64,000 bases of DNA from Bugula neritina (Eukaryota; Bryozoa; Gymnolaemata; Cheilostomatida; Bugulidae), in NCBI GenBank assembly GCA_964035545.1, contig OZ037772.1, positions 8,204,889 to 8,268,888 on the forward strand, written 5' to 3'. How positions within the stretch are numbered: the first letter of the stretch is position 1; every line of letters begins with the position of its first letter. The notes under the pieces were generated by a model, which saw only the letters and a list, made by a program, of their open reading frames with translations, had not been told where the DNA came from and made no database searches. Positions 1-26,357 of this stretch are shown here, piece by piece. The position numbers and the translations under genes were made by a program.

Positions 1-322
1 TACTACTCTCTCTACTGTATTACTACTCTCTCTATCACACTGTATTACTACTCTCCATTACATTGTATTACTACTCTCTGTCATATTACTACTCTCTCTA
101 CTGTATTACTACTCTCTCTCTACTGTATTACTACTCTCTCTACTGTATTACTACTCTCTCTACTGTAGTTACTACTCTCTCTACTGTATTACTACTCTCT
201 CTACTGTATTACTACTCTCTCTACTGTATTACTACTCTCTCTACTGTATTACTACTCTCTCTACTGTATTACTACTCTCTCTATCACACTGTATTACTAC
301 TCTCTATCACATCTACTGTTGG
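1..322 (+). repeat. Pyrimidine-rich minisatellite, unit about 20 bp
   Basis: Tandem copies of tactactctctctactgtat, with some shorter units, run from the window edge right up to the acceptor of the first FPGS exon. The repeat therefore supplies the polypyrimidine tract of that splice site. Confidence 0.9.
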
Positions 323-325
323 CAG

Positions 326-16502
<16,177 letters not shown>

Positions 16503-16553
16503 CGCTTAGACCTTAGTCTACGCTGTTACCAGGCAGTAACGCTGCTGCTAGAT

Positions 16554-16559
16554 AATAAA
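16554..16559 (+). promoter_or_regulatory. Poly(A) signal AATAAA of FPGS
   Basis: A canonical hexamer 52 bases after the FPGS stop. Confidence 0.7.
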
Positions 16560-18826
16560 TGGTGCTGACATTATTATTCTACGCAGGATATCTGTACATC
16601 ATATTGTTGATTACTATTATTCTATTTTCTTATATTTCATATCAGAGTTTTGGTTGCAATTTACAATATAAAATTGAGTACTTTTGTAATACATTTGAGC
16701 AGCTCCAGTTTATTTATATATATCAAATTAGCATCTAGTTAGAGTTGTTTGTCCATTACCCGTTGTTTTCCGTGTACCTTTTGCTGATTGGTGTATACTT
16801 CTGTACTCAACCTGTTTTATTCTAATATATTCTTATATTATATATACAGAGTGATTTCTGCCTTCTCCCTGGAATACAACGCATACACTCATTGCTTGTA
16901 TATTTACTGGTAACTATAGTAACAACCTGTTTACAATGATGTCATATTCCGTTGTCGCACTGCTCTTGGAAGGTCATTCGTCAAATTATTTTACTTTCTG
17001 AATGCATGCCTGTTAGTTTGGCACACCCTAAATGTTGGATGACATAACCTTTGACCTCTGCTGTCTCAACCAGACCTCCTGTAGAGTAGGTGCACCATTC
17101 TGTCTCACCATCAAGTGCACCACTCTCTGTCTTGTGGGTTGTTCTATCTGTAGCTCTGAGTGTAGGGTGACTTGGAGATGTTTTCCCAAAATGCTTCAGT
17201 CTTTAATGGATAAATTTTTGTAGCTCAAGTTATTTAATTTTCCTAATGTGTTTTGGTTTTGGGCCCCAGGTAGAAATTATGTGGAGAATATGACCTCTCT
17301 GGGTACATTTCTAATCTTGTACACAGGCTTTTCTCATTTTCCCAATTACAGCAACTACTCTTTTAACTTGAAATGTGGGCATAACCATAGGTATGCATAT
17401 AATTATAATATTATAAATACAATAACTGTATCACTTCAAATTTATTCTTGAGTGTTGAAATTTCTTTGTTTGCTGAGCACCACAAATAAGTGACACACCC
17501 CTCAGGGTATGACCAGTTTTTTTCCTATGCCTAATAGTTCAACAAAAAGTAAATTTTACTCTTGATTTATATATAGCATGGTGATTTCATTTGTTTTCTC
17601 ACTCTCCGTGCTTAAGCCAGCTTAGTGATCAGTTTGCGCGTTGCAGCAGCTAAGAATAGCGTGTCACGAAAATCAGTAAGTACAATTACTATTAATTTTA
17701 TTACCACTGGCTTCAGAAGCTACTGGAGACATCATCAGCAAAAAATCAGAAATACCAAATTAATTCAAGACGCAAGTGCACAAAATTTATTACAGTGCAA
17801 AATAGGTGAGCCTACAACCCTTAGCAGTGTGAAGATGGTAGCTATGAATATTTCAATACCACATAAATTTATAAGGAAATCAGGAAATGCATAATAATTA
17901 ATATTTATTTTTATTCTATCATATAATAGCCCATCGGCCATCAAATGTGCTTTCATAGTGCCAATAATGCCTGCATTAGCATACTAATTTAAAGAGCAAT
18001 GTGAAGAATGCGTAGATGAGTATGGCTACTCATTGTTGGGTGCTTTATTCATGATGGATAGTCAACATTTCAGGTAAATATTCCCATCTCTAGTAATAAT
18101 ATTATATTCCATTTATTACTATCAGTTCTGTATTTACTGCACTCATTTACCCTAATAAATACATCTCCGAGATATTACTACCCTATCTTCTGTCAATATT
18201 TAATATTTGAATTAGGTTTTAAGGTTATAGATATTGACTTTTTTCAACTACAGGTCCAGTTTTCTTGTATAAACAGTCAGTCCATGTCATTTTAGCATGT
18301 ACTTTAAGTGCCTCTTACTATTTCTATGCTTTAGATTCTAACAATAAAGTTAGTTTAGAATATTGTATAGTGAACTGATTTTATCACCTATTATAATATT
18401 TTAAGCAGACATTTTTTTCCAAGTAAATGAAGTACGTACTCCCAAAATGTCTCTAAAATATTTTCTGAATTTTTCTAAAATCTACCTCAGGGTCCTCTCT
18501 AAGTTAAAAACTTTTAAGTAGGAAGATGGAATTTGAACAATAATTTAAATCAATTATCAAATTATGACAGGGTGTGAGACGCTAAACACCTAATGGGAGA
18601 GCTCTATGTCTAACTTAGCTCTGGTATTGATACTGTAACTCTGTGTATAGTATACAGTCATATAGTACACAGTGGTATAATACATAGCGGTGTAAGGCCT
18701 ACAGTATACTATGAGTATGTGTAAAGCATATATGCAATGGTGTAATACACGCTGATGTAGTAAACGTGGTATATTACACTGCCATATTGTACATAGAGAT
18801 ATGAGATGTATATATTACGTAGAGAG
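16560..18826. other. Intergenic stretch, no supported gene
   Basis: AT-rich. A Cys-rich open stretch at 17074-17220 follows a plausible acceptor (caaccag) and encodes CxxxxxxCLTIKC, faintly like the end of an integrin alpha ectodomain, but has no supporting neighbours. No other coding signal found. Confidence 0.4.
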
Positions 18827-19130
18827 CAGCCTGGTCTAGGGGTTAGAACACTGGCCTAGTAAACACCAAGTCATGGGTTCAATCTCCAGTAAAGGCCATT
18901 GGTGATGTTAGGAAGAGCATTCAGTCATAATTGCTCCTGTGCCTCATTTATATAAGTCCTTAGCCCGATTTAACAAAAAACCCTTTCTATCAGGGGTTTC
19001 TCACAGAGATTAAACTTGAGTGAGTTTTTTAATAGGGTTTGAACATGAATAAGTCCTTAGGCTGCTTTGAAACATCCTTTCCATCAGGGATTCTCACAGA
19101 GATAGTGACTATAAACTTGCGTGAGTTTGT
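18827..19130 (+). mobile_element. tRNA-derived SINE, best-preserved copy, with a partial second copy
   Basis: The head keeps pol III boxes: A-like TGGTCTAGGGGTTAGAAC and B-like GGGTTCAATCTC. Then follow ggtgatgttaggaagagcat, a tail with atcaggggtttctcacagag and acttgagtgagttt. A second truncated tail copy continues at about 19028-19130. Confidence 0.85.
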
Positions 19131-19353
19131 TATAAGATGTAGATATGTATTGTATGCATGTATAGTGGTATAATATAGGATGGGATAATACTAAAACTCT
19201 GTGTGTAACCTCATGAGTTGGTTGACGTACCTAAATACTAAAAGCATGGCCACAGGGAATAACTTCTCAATCTTCTCAGTTTCATTTTACAGAACAGCAT
19301 TCAAGTTTCCTAGCTGAGCATTTCCTGTCAAACAGCTTCTAGAACAGTCTGCG

Positions 19354-20969
19354 ATGTCACTTCCACGAAGCAGACAGGCGTCTGCTGGGGACAACCTCAC
19401 TGTGGGTGGTCTGGACTTGGAATCGTGGCAGGTGGTCATCTGGGTGCTAGCTGGTGCTGTCGGGTGTGGTGTGCTCTTGGCTCTCATGGCAGCGTATGTT
19501 AACTGTAAGTATGTCAATGTAAATATGTTAACTGTAAGTATGTCAACTGTAAGTATGTTAGCTGTAAGTATGTTAACTGTAAGTAATATAAATATATTAA
19601 CTGTAAGTATGTTGACTGTAAGTATGTCAATGTAAGTATGTCAACTGTAAGTATGTTAACTGTAAGTATGTCAATGTAAGTATGTTAGCTGTAAATATGT
19701 TAACTGTAAGTATGTCAACTGTAAGTATGTTAACTGTAAGTATGTCAACTGTAAGTATGTTAACTGTAAGTATGTCAATGTAAGTGTGTCAATGTAAGTA
19801 TGTTAACTGTAAGTATGTTAACTGTAAGTATGTCAACTGTAAGTATGTCGACTGTAAGTATGTCAACTGTAAGTATGTCAACTGTAAGTATGTCAACTGT
19901 AAGTATGTCAACTGTAAGTATGTCAACTGTAAGTATGTCAACTGTAAGTATGTTAACTGTAAGTATGTTAACTGTAAGCATGCTGACTGTAAGTATATCA
20001 ACTGTAAGTATGTCAACTGTAAGTATGTCAACTGTAAGTATGTTAACTGTAAGTATGTCAACTGTAAGTATGTGAGTGAGTTGTTGACTTGTAGGTTAGT
20101 AATGAGTATTTGCTAATGAAATTTAGAAATATTGTCTGAATTATGTTGCCATGCAACCATTCTGTAGAGTTAAAACTGTTATCTACATGCATTGAATGAT
20201 ACCTCATAGTATCATAACTTAGTATAAAATACAGTGGTGTAATGTAGAGTAGTGTAGTATGCAGTAGTATACACAGCAGTGTAATTATGTAGCATATGAT
20301 GGTTTATTATCGACATACATATTTAATGTATTATATGACTCAGTAGTGTAATACAAGGTGATGTAATACAAAGTGATGTAGTGACAAAATTTAGAAATTA
20401 AAATTTAAAATATTAAATTTAAAATTTAATTTTTAATTTTAAAGAATTCAATTTAAGGAAATTTAAAATGAGGTTTAAAATTTCAGTCAGACGTGAAAGG
20501 CAGCAAGTGCAGCCGACATACACCAAGTCCTCCGTGGCCATCCAGAGAGAGCGTCTCATCTCTACTGTCAAAGACTTTGAGTTCCTGCAGAGTGTGAAAG
20601 AGCATCAGCGGAGGAGATCCACTGTCTACCAGAAGTTTCTGGCCAGTCAGCGTAAGGTTAGAAGGTTTGCCCTGGCCGGCACGTCCATGATGGCTGAGGT
20701 ACACTTCCTGTATAGCCTATTCTCCGCCCCTAATACTCCATAATCTCTACTTGGGCTATGCTCTGTGTTTCACGCTATGTGTTCTAATTTACTTTTTACA
20801 ATATAGAGTTTACATTCATACACTTTCAACTTTATACTCTGCACTCTACACCACATGTCTTATATACTCAACACGCACGCGCACGCACGCACGCACACGC
20901 ACGCACACACACACACACACACACGCACACACACGCACACACACACACGCACACACACATACACACACG

Positions 20970-21001
<32 letters not shown>

Positions 21002-22099
21002 CACACACACGCACACACACACACACGCACACACACACACACACACGCACACACACACACACACACACACGCACACATAGCTCACATGGAGTCAGACAAC
21101 TCCACATGCTATAAATAGCACCTGCCTATATAAACACATTCTGTATATTATATAACTATCTCTTACTTTATCTGCTGGTAGTTTGGATCAATGTTGGATA
21201 ACTCAGCCATGGGCTCCATGAGATCCGGTGTCTCCCAGGCCTCCACTCCTGACGGCACAGAACTAGCATTGAGTGCATCAGAACAAACAGGAAGTGAGAG
21301 TTTTGACGAAGTGGACTCGCTACAAGTAGAGGTAATTTATCACTAGCTATATATGTATAGTGTTAGACACAACACTCACTGTAATATTGGTTGTACAAGT
21401 TGGTTTTGTATTGTTTATAGCTAATTGCAATTTGATATAAACATGTATTACTGATAGCTTGGTTTTAACCAACTCCCTGTATTGCTAAGTGAGTTGGTGC
21501 TGTAAGAGGACGACCCTTAACATCAGCATGTTAGTTTCTTTAAACTATTAGTCTAGGTTCTTACAAATACATACATAGCCTCAATGAAGAACAACTATAA
21601 ATGGGTTGGGGGTCCTCAGTCCAACTCCACTATATTAGTCGATATGGTAGCATTGATGAATTATCCAATGATATCAGTGTCGACCTTGTAACAGGAAATC
21701 ACAGGACTGCAGCTAATAGATGGGAGATTTGTTTTTTCTCAGCTTTTAGCTTTGAGACTGCAAACCAACTTTAGGGTAGCAATAACTTTTGACTAGTTTA
21801 TATGCTGTGTGCAATACTATATGTCAGCTATACCTATATTGTATGTCATGTAACTTTATATTGTCTAATAATACATTGTACTATAAATATATATTGTGGA
21901 TCTAAAACATTATAATTATATAATAGAATATTATATATAAACTATATTATTATATAACCTACATTATTATATAAACTATGCTATTATATATACCATAATA
22001 TTACGTCATGTCTTATAGCTGGGAGAGTTTGATTCTGACAACGACTCTGTAAGGTCTGGTGTATCATATATCCACACACCAGTTGGAAGCCTCCAGTAA
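19354..22099 (+). CDS. Single-pass membrane protein with Ser-rich acidic cytoplasmic tail (four exons)
   Basis: Exons 19354-19504, 20487-20698, 21182-21331 and 22019-22099 join in frame (phases 1, 0, 0) into about 197 residues, stop TAA at 22097. Residues 1-23 are polar with one NLT sequon. A membrane segment follows (WQVVIWVLAGAVGCGVLLALMAAYV), then basic NFRRERQQ, a basic probably helical stretch (RERLISTVKDFEFLQSVKEHQRRRS), and an acidic Ser-rich tail (SESFDEVDSLQVE, GEFDSDNDSVRSGVSYIHTP). There is no cleavable signal peptide, so a type III topology is expected if ATG 19354 is the start. Alternatively an acceptor at cttctag (19336-19342) makes this the 3' end of a larger protein; the TM plus basic flank loosely recalls an integrin alpha tail. 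Family not recognised. Confidence 0.7.
19505..20072 (+). repeat. 15-bp minisatellite of donor-like units (gtaagtatgtcaact)
   Basis: About 37 units of gtaagtatgtyaact begin exactly at the donor of the first exon of the membrane-protein gene. Each unit contains GTAAGTATGT, a near-ideal 5' splice site. Frames in both directions are artefacts. Confidence 0.95.
20868..21076. repeat. (CA)n/(CG)-interrupted microsatellite
   Basis: About 200 bp of cacacgcacac. Frames of alternating Thr-His or Val-Cys are artefacts. Confidence 0.98.
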
Positions 22100-22924
22100 C
22101 CACCCTCACATGCTTTCATTTCATGCGCCTGGACCTCAGTCTTTCACTCATTATCACGAGTAGCCCTAAGGTCACCCTCACTGTCTCCAGAACTCTGGCT
22201 ATTATATGCACTCTCTCTCTCTCTGAGTTGGTTTATTGTACTCTGATTCTGTTACTCTTTGAGCAATACACGATATTATATCACATTATATACTCGTGTC
22301 TAATTCGCTTCCTATTATAAATATAGTGTTTTTTTCACTTCACCTCGTAACAGTTTCAACTCTCTCACCAACCTACCAGCTCTTCAACGGCGTCTATTCA
22401 TTTCTAACAACTCTTTAAATGTCAACATTTAGTTAATTTTATTTGGGAAAAAGTTTATATCACTTTCAACACTGTACTTATTTTCTCTACAATAATGTTC
22501 TCTTGAAGTGCGCGCTTAGTATTTAGAGAGCTGGCTAAGTATGAGGTCAAGTCCCGATAACTGGTGGTGTCAGCAAAAACGGCTGATAATAATTGTTTTG
22601 GGGCCACAAAAATACCTCAAACCATGTGGTCAGCATGGTGAGAGACACAGTCTGTAGCCTGCTTTACAACCCTTGTCACCAGGGGTTATCACCTGGATGA
22701 AGACTTCAAGCAAAAGGGAGTTATCAAGGAAAATTGCTTGAAGCAGCACCTAGTTGGTGTTCAATGAGTGCACTGTTCACCCGACATTATGTATCAATAT
22801 TATAGAGTACACTGTACTCAGTCACCTCCAACTCGGTGCTGCTTTTAGCGATATTCAGATATTTATGTAAATGCCAGAATATTCAATATATTATAATAAT
22901 AATCATAACAGCTGTGTGGTTATG
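22100..22924. other. 3' UTR and intergenic stretch
   Basis: Follows the stop at 22099. No canonical AATAAA was found close by. Otherwise unique AT-rich sequence without a supported gene. Confidence 0.4.
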
Positions 22925-23150
22925 CTTTGTTAACTTCATAGATTATAAAACCCTGGTGGAAGGAGTTTTTTGTTAAACCCGGCTAATTAGACTTATTCTG
23001 ATGGGACACAGGAGTAATTATAACTGGATGCTCTTTTTAACATCACCAATGACCTTTTTAGGAGTTCAAACCTATTACTTCGTGCTTACCTACTAGGCAA
23101 ACACTCTAAAGCCTAATCACTGGGGCCTAGAGTCCTAGACCGTGGTTGCT
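22925..23150 (-). mobile_element. SINE copy, minus orientation
   Basis: Reverse complement of the SINE core and tail: the order aaccctggtggaaggagttt, cacaggagtaattataactg, gatgctctttttaacatcac, then a decayed B box. More diverged than the copy at 18827. Confidence 0.7.
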
Positions 23151-23445
23151 CCTTATAGAATATAGATTATAAAAATGGATGTTGTTACTTGATTGTAACC
23201 TTTAACGTCATGACCTACTTTCACGGTTCAATGGTTCTTTATCAATTTTGTGCAAGTTACTGTTTCTATAAATACCGGCCACCACAGGACCACAGGGGTA
23301 AAAAGTGACCAAGGTGACTACTGTTTCTATAAATAGTCCATTACTTGCTGCATAGTGTGGTATGTTGGTGAATAAAACAACAAAATCTCAACTAACATGC
23401 AAGTTATATGGGATAGGTTTGTAACTTCAAGTAAGGAGCATATAG

Positions 23446-24258
23446 CAACCTGTATAGACATTGAATACTTATCTTGTCTCCCAGCTCCATGAAAGCCATT
23501 AAACTTATTTCAAACAACTCAAGCCAATGGCAAGCTGGTAGATAAACTTTGTAAATAAAGGTGAGTGGGTAAACTGATAATATGCATAATGTGGCAGGGG
23601 ATATTTTAGCCTTGCTTTAAAAATATGTCTAGTGCAGCCTGTATACTGTAGTAGCATGCATACTGTAGTATTTATACTGTAGTATGTATACTGTAGTATG
23701 TATACTGTAGTAATATGTATACTGTAGTAGCATGTATACTGTATATTACTGCAGTATACACATTACTACAGTATGCATACATATTACAGTATAATTACAA
23801 ATCACGGTATACCTATTACTGTATACACGCTACAGTATCTGTACTACAAAATAATATATACTTCAGTATACACACTTCAGTATACACACTTCAGTATACA
23901 CACTACAGTATACAGTTTACACACTACGTTCCACAGCATGCAAACTACAGCAAACTAAATGCCCTAAGCGTAATGAAAACTAGAGTAGACACAATATTAT
24001 GATGGCAATATAGTTGAATGCTACAGTATAGTTATGTACTACACTAAACATCATATTTTGAAAGTGAGGCTCTGTTTATATGCTGCAACTACAGATAATA
24101 GGTATAGTCTGCCATATGCTTTATCAGTTTACCCACTCAACTCTATTTATACAAAGTTTATCTATAGGCTTGGCATTGGCTTAGGTTGTTTCAAATTATA
24201 AGTTTAATAGCTTTCATGGAGCTGGGAGGCAAGATAAGCATTCAATATCTACAGGTTG
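23446..24258. mobile_element. 0.8-kb fold-back element with long inverted arms and inverted tandem core
   Basis: The left arm (about 23446-23600: caacctgta, ttatcttgtctcccagctcc, gagtgggtaaactgataa) is repeated inverted at about 24100-24258 with few differences. Between them lie tandem tatactgtagtatg units from about 23640 whose orientation flips near 23745, so the centre is also palindromic. No transposase frame. This fits a Foldback-like or large MITE. Confidence 0.8.
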
Positions 24259-24572
24259 TTCGTAGAGTAACATAGAAGAGAAATTGTAGTGCAGTGTTGG
24301 CAGAGTATTTTACTAGCTGAAGCGAACTGCAACCTTGAAAGAGATCTACAGATTACAGCAGGACCGTTAGCAGTTGCCACCAGCTCTAATAAAGTAAGTT
24401 CCATTTGTACTGAAAAGTTGTGTGTAGAAATAGTACAGAGAGCAGAGTAGATTTACATTGAATGTGTGTGTCTTTACTTTCCCATCACTCATTTATAAAT
24501 AATTTGGTAGATGAAAATATTCACACTCGTGACTCTCTAATACATTTCAGCACAGATGCTGACCCACCATGC

Positions 24573-24866
24573 TGTTAGGTAAAACCGGCACCAGTAAAAA
24601 CAGCGCAGGTAAAAATGGCACACTGATGCTAAATTTTACCAAACCCCCAACTCTTAAACCTCAATCCCAAACTCAGACCCCATCCCCAAATCTAACCCCC
24701 TAATTGAAACCCCCCAACCACCACCCTAAACCTTAACATTGAAAATTCGCCATTTTCACCTACTTTTCCATTTGTGCCATTATTACCTGTGCCATTATTA
24801 CCTGCGCCATTTTTACCTGTGCCATTTTTACGGTGCCATTTTTACCTGTGCTGTTTTTACCGGACA
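24573..24866. mobile_element. Fold-back MITE with ggtaaaaatggcac subrepeats (copy 1)
   Basis: Both ends consist of ggtaaaaatggcac-type units in opposite orientation, flanking a C-rich centre (caaacccc, cccatcccc). The outer end is tgtccggtaaaaa. Further copies lie at 28799-29146, 31863-31972 plus 39297-39519, and 43191-43529. Confidence 0.8.
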
Positions 24867-24870
24867 CTAA

Positions 24871-25177
24871 GCCTAGGGCCACACTGTGCGTATTTTCACA
24901 TGCGAACATTTAAACCACAAGTAGCAAAGGTGTCCACTGTATGCGTTGAGAAAACATTCGCACTTGTTGTTCAGCATTCTGAACGCAAGTGCGAATCGTC
25001 TCTGTCGGCGTCACCTAATTTGCTGGTAGTTATTTAGCGAGCCCATTTTTTAATTTAGTGCTACATTCCAGTAAATTGCGTTTTATTGAAAGCGAGTGCG
25101 ATTTAAAAATGAAAGCTTTATTTATCACGCATCACTAACGCTACAGTGGACACCTTTACTACAGTGTGGCCCTAGGC
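24871..25177. mobile_element. MITE with 17-bp perfect TIRs
   Basis: gcctagggccacactgt at 24871-24887 is exactly inverted at 25161-25177. A second inner inverted block (ggtgtccactgta) follows after a short gap. TAA on both sides would fit a PIF/Harbinger-type 3-bp target duplication. No coding capacity. Confidence 0.75.
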
Positions 25178-26275
25178 TAAGCCACTATCATCAGACCTTG
25201 TCAGATAGCGGTTGTCAGCAGTTGTGTTTGATTTCTCATACAAACTGCACCTTAATATAAAGACTTGTCAAGTGTATTCTCTGTAGACTAAATTGAAAAT
25301 ATAATATTGCACAAGTTTACTCCAGTAGTAGGCTACTGCAATAGAACAAAAAGTTATTAAATTACTTACCCTCATCGTGCTAAAAGCTTAATTAATTGTG
25401 ACCATAAATATAGTGTAAATGCATTAACAACTCAATCAATGGCTACAGCAAAATATTGCTTTGCCAGGTTCTGTGCTGCATTGACTAGCACTAAAACCAT
25501 CAAGAATAGCTGTTGTCTCTCAGGTCAACAAAGTAGTTGACAACGTTTCTTTGACCACCACAGTCTTACAGTTGAAATCAAGAACTCCATAGATAGTGTT
25601 TTGTATTGACACATTGCCTCACTTCTTCTATGTCACACTCTCTCTTTGCTTATTACTTCTTGTCATGTGACTTCCTCCCTTTCTGTCATAAACTGTCTTG
25701 CAACTAAGATATTCCTAAACTTTGACTAGCTCTCACACAACCTTTTATTATTCTAGTATTTTTATTGTAGGTACTTGTGTACTAATGGGTGGGTTTTGTC
25801 TCAACAACAGCACATGAAAAGCAGTCATTTCTTGAGACAGTTTGCTCTCTGATGTACTAATGTTGAAGGTGTGTGCTAAATTTTCTAATAAGAACACTCA
25901 TTTTTAAACTGGCACCCATACTCTACGGAAATAAAAGGACATGCAATGTAATTTAGGGAGCAAATTCAAATTGCAAATTTCAGGGCATTTATGGAGCTAA
26001 AACTCTGCCAATTTAATGTTAGCAGCTTAGTTTACTTCACTCTGTCTATCTAAATTAATTTTTTTAATTCACGGTCAATAGTTAGCTGGGAGGTTTGTCG
26101 TTTAGAAGATCAGTAGATTTTTCATTTGACAGAAAACTAAAGCAAAAGTTAAAAAAATCTTGCTATGCATCTCAGGAGTATTTTAAATTGTTCTTGTAGT
26201 ACCTCAATTGAGCCTCATGCTTTAGAAAAGAAGTGACCATCTTATTCAACACATGAGTAAACTCACACAAAGCTG
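25178..26275. other. Upstream region of the tandem-module gene
   Basis: Unique AT-rich sequence, presumably holding the promoter and 5' UTR of the gene starting at 26276. No TATA box or other element could be assigned with confidence. Confidence 0.35.
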
Positions 26276-26357
26276 ATGGGAAAGCTGATGGGAAAGCTAA
26301 GTGGTAAACAGGGCTCTGATTCCAAAAATGATGATGAAGAGAAACAGACAAGCACTT
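26276..26357 (+). CDS. Exon 1 of the tandem-module gene
   Basis: ATG 26276 starts MGKLMGKLSGKQGSDSKNDD, then a Glu/Lys/Thr stretch; the donor GTGAGT is at 26358 (phase 1). The first 12 bases are directly repeated (atgggaaagctg twice), giving two in-frame start candidates. A preceding ATG at 26253 reaches a stop after seven codons. Phase joins exactly to module 1. Confidence 0.55.

Noticed and set aside
17074-17220. Cys-rich open stretch that could be an integrin alpha-like exon
   Set aside because: The C-x6-C-x4-C spacing is suggestive and a TM exon lies 2 kb on, but no other ectodomain exons fit between FPGS and 19354 and no donor joins it in phase convincingly.
18840-18910. Possible tRNA gene
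   Set aside because: A and B boxes are present but no cloverleaf is complete; they belong to the SINE head.
19775-20116. Frames of repeated NCKYV, LTVDI or TYLQL in the 19505-20072 array
   Set aside because: Products of a 15-bp intronic repeat; the exon ends at 19504 by phase with the next exon.
20751-21118. Thr-His and Val-Cys repeat frames
   Set aside because: (CA)n microsatellite inside an intron.
22123-22320. 65-codon frame after the membrane-protein gene
   Set aside because: Low-complexity, lies in the presumed 3' UTR, no splice or conservation support.
23715-24002. Frames rich in Tyr/Thr in the fold-back core
   Set aside because: They lie in the palindromic tatactgtag repeat and have no other support.
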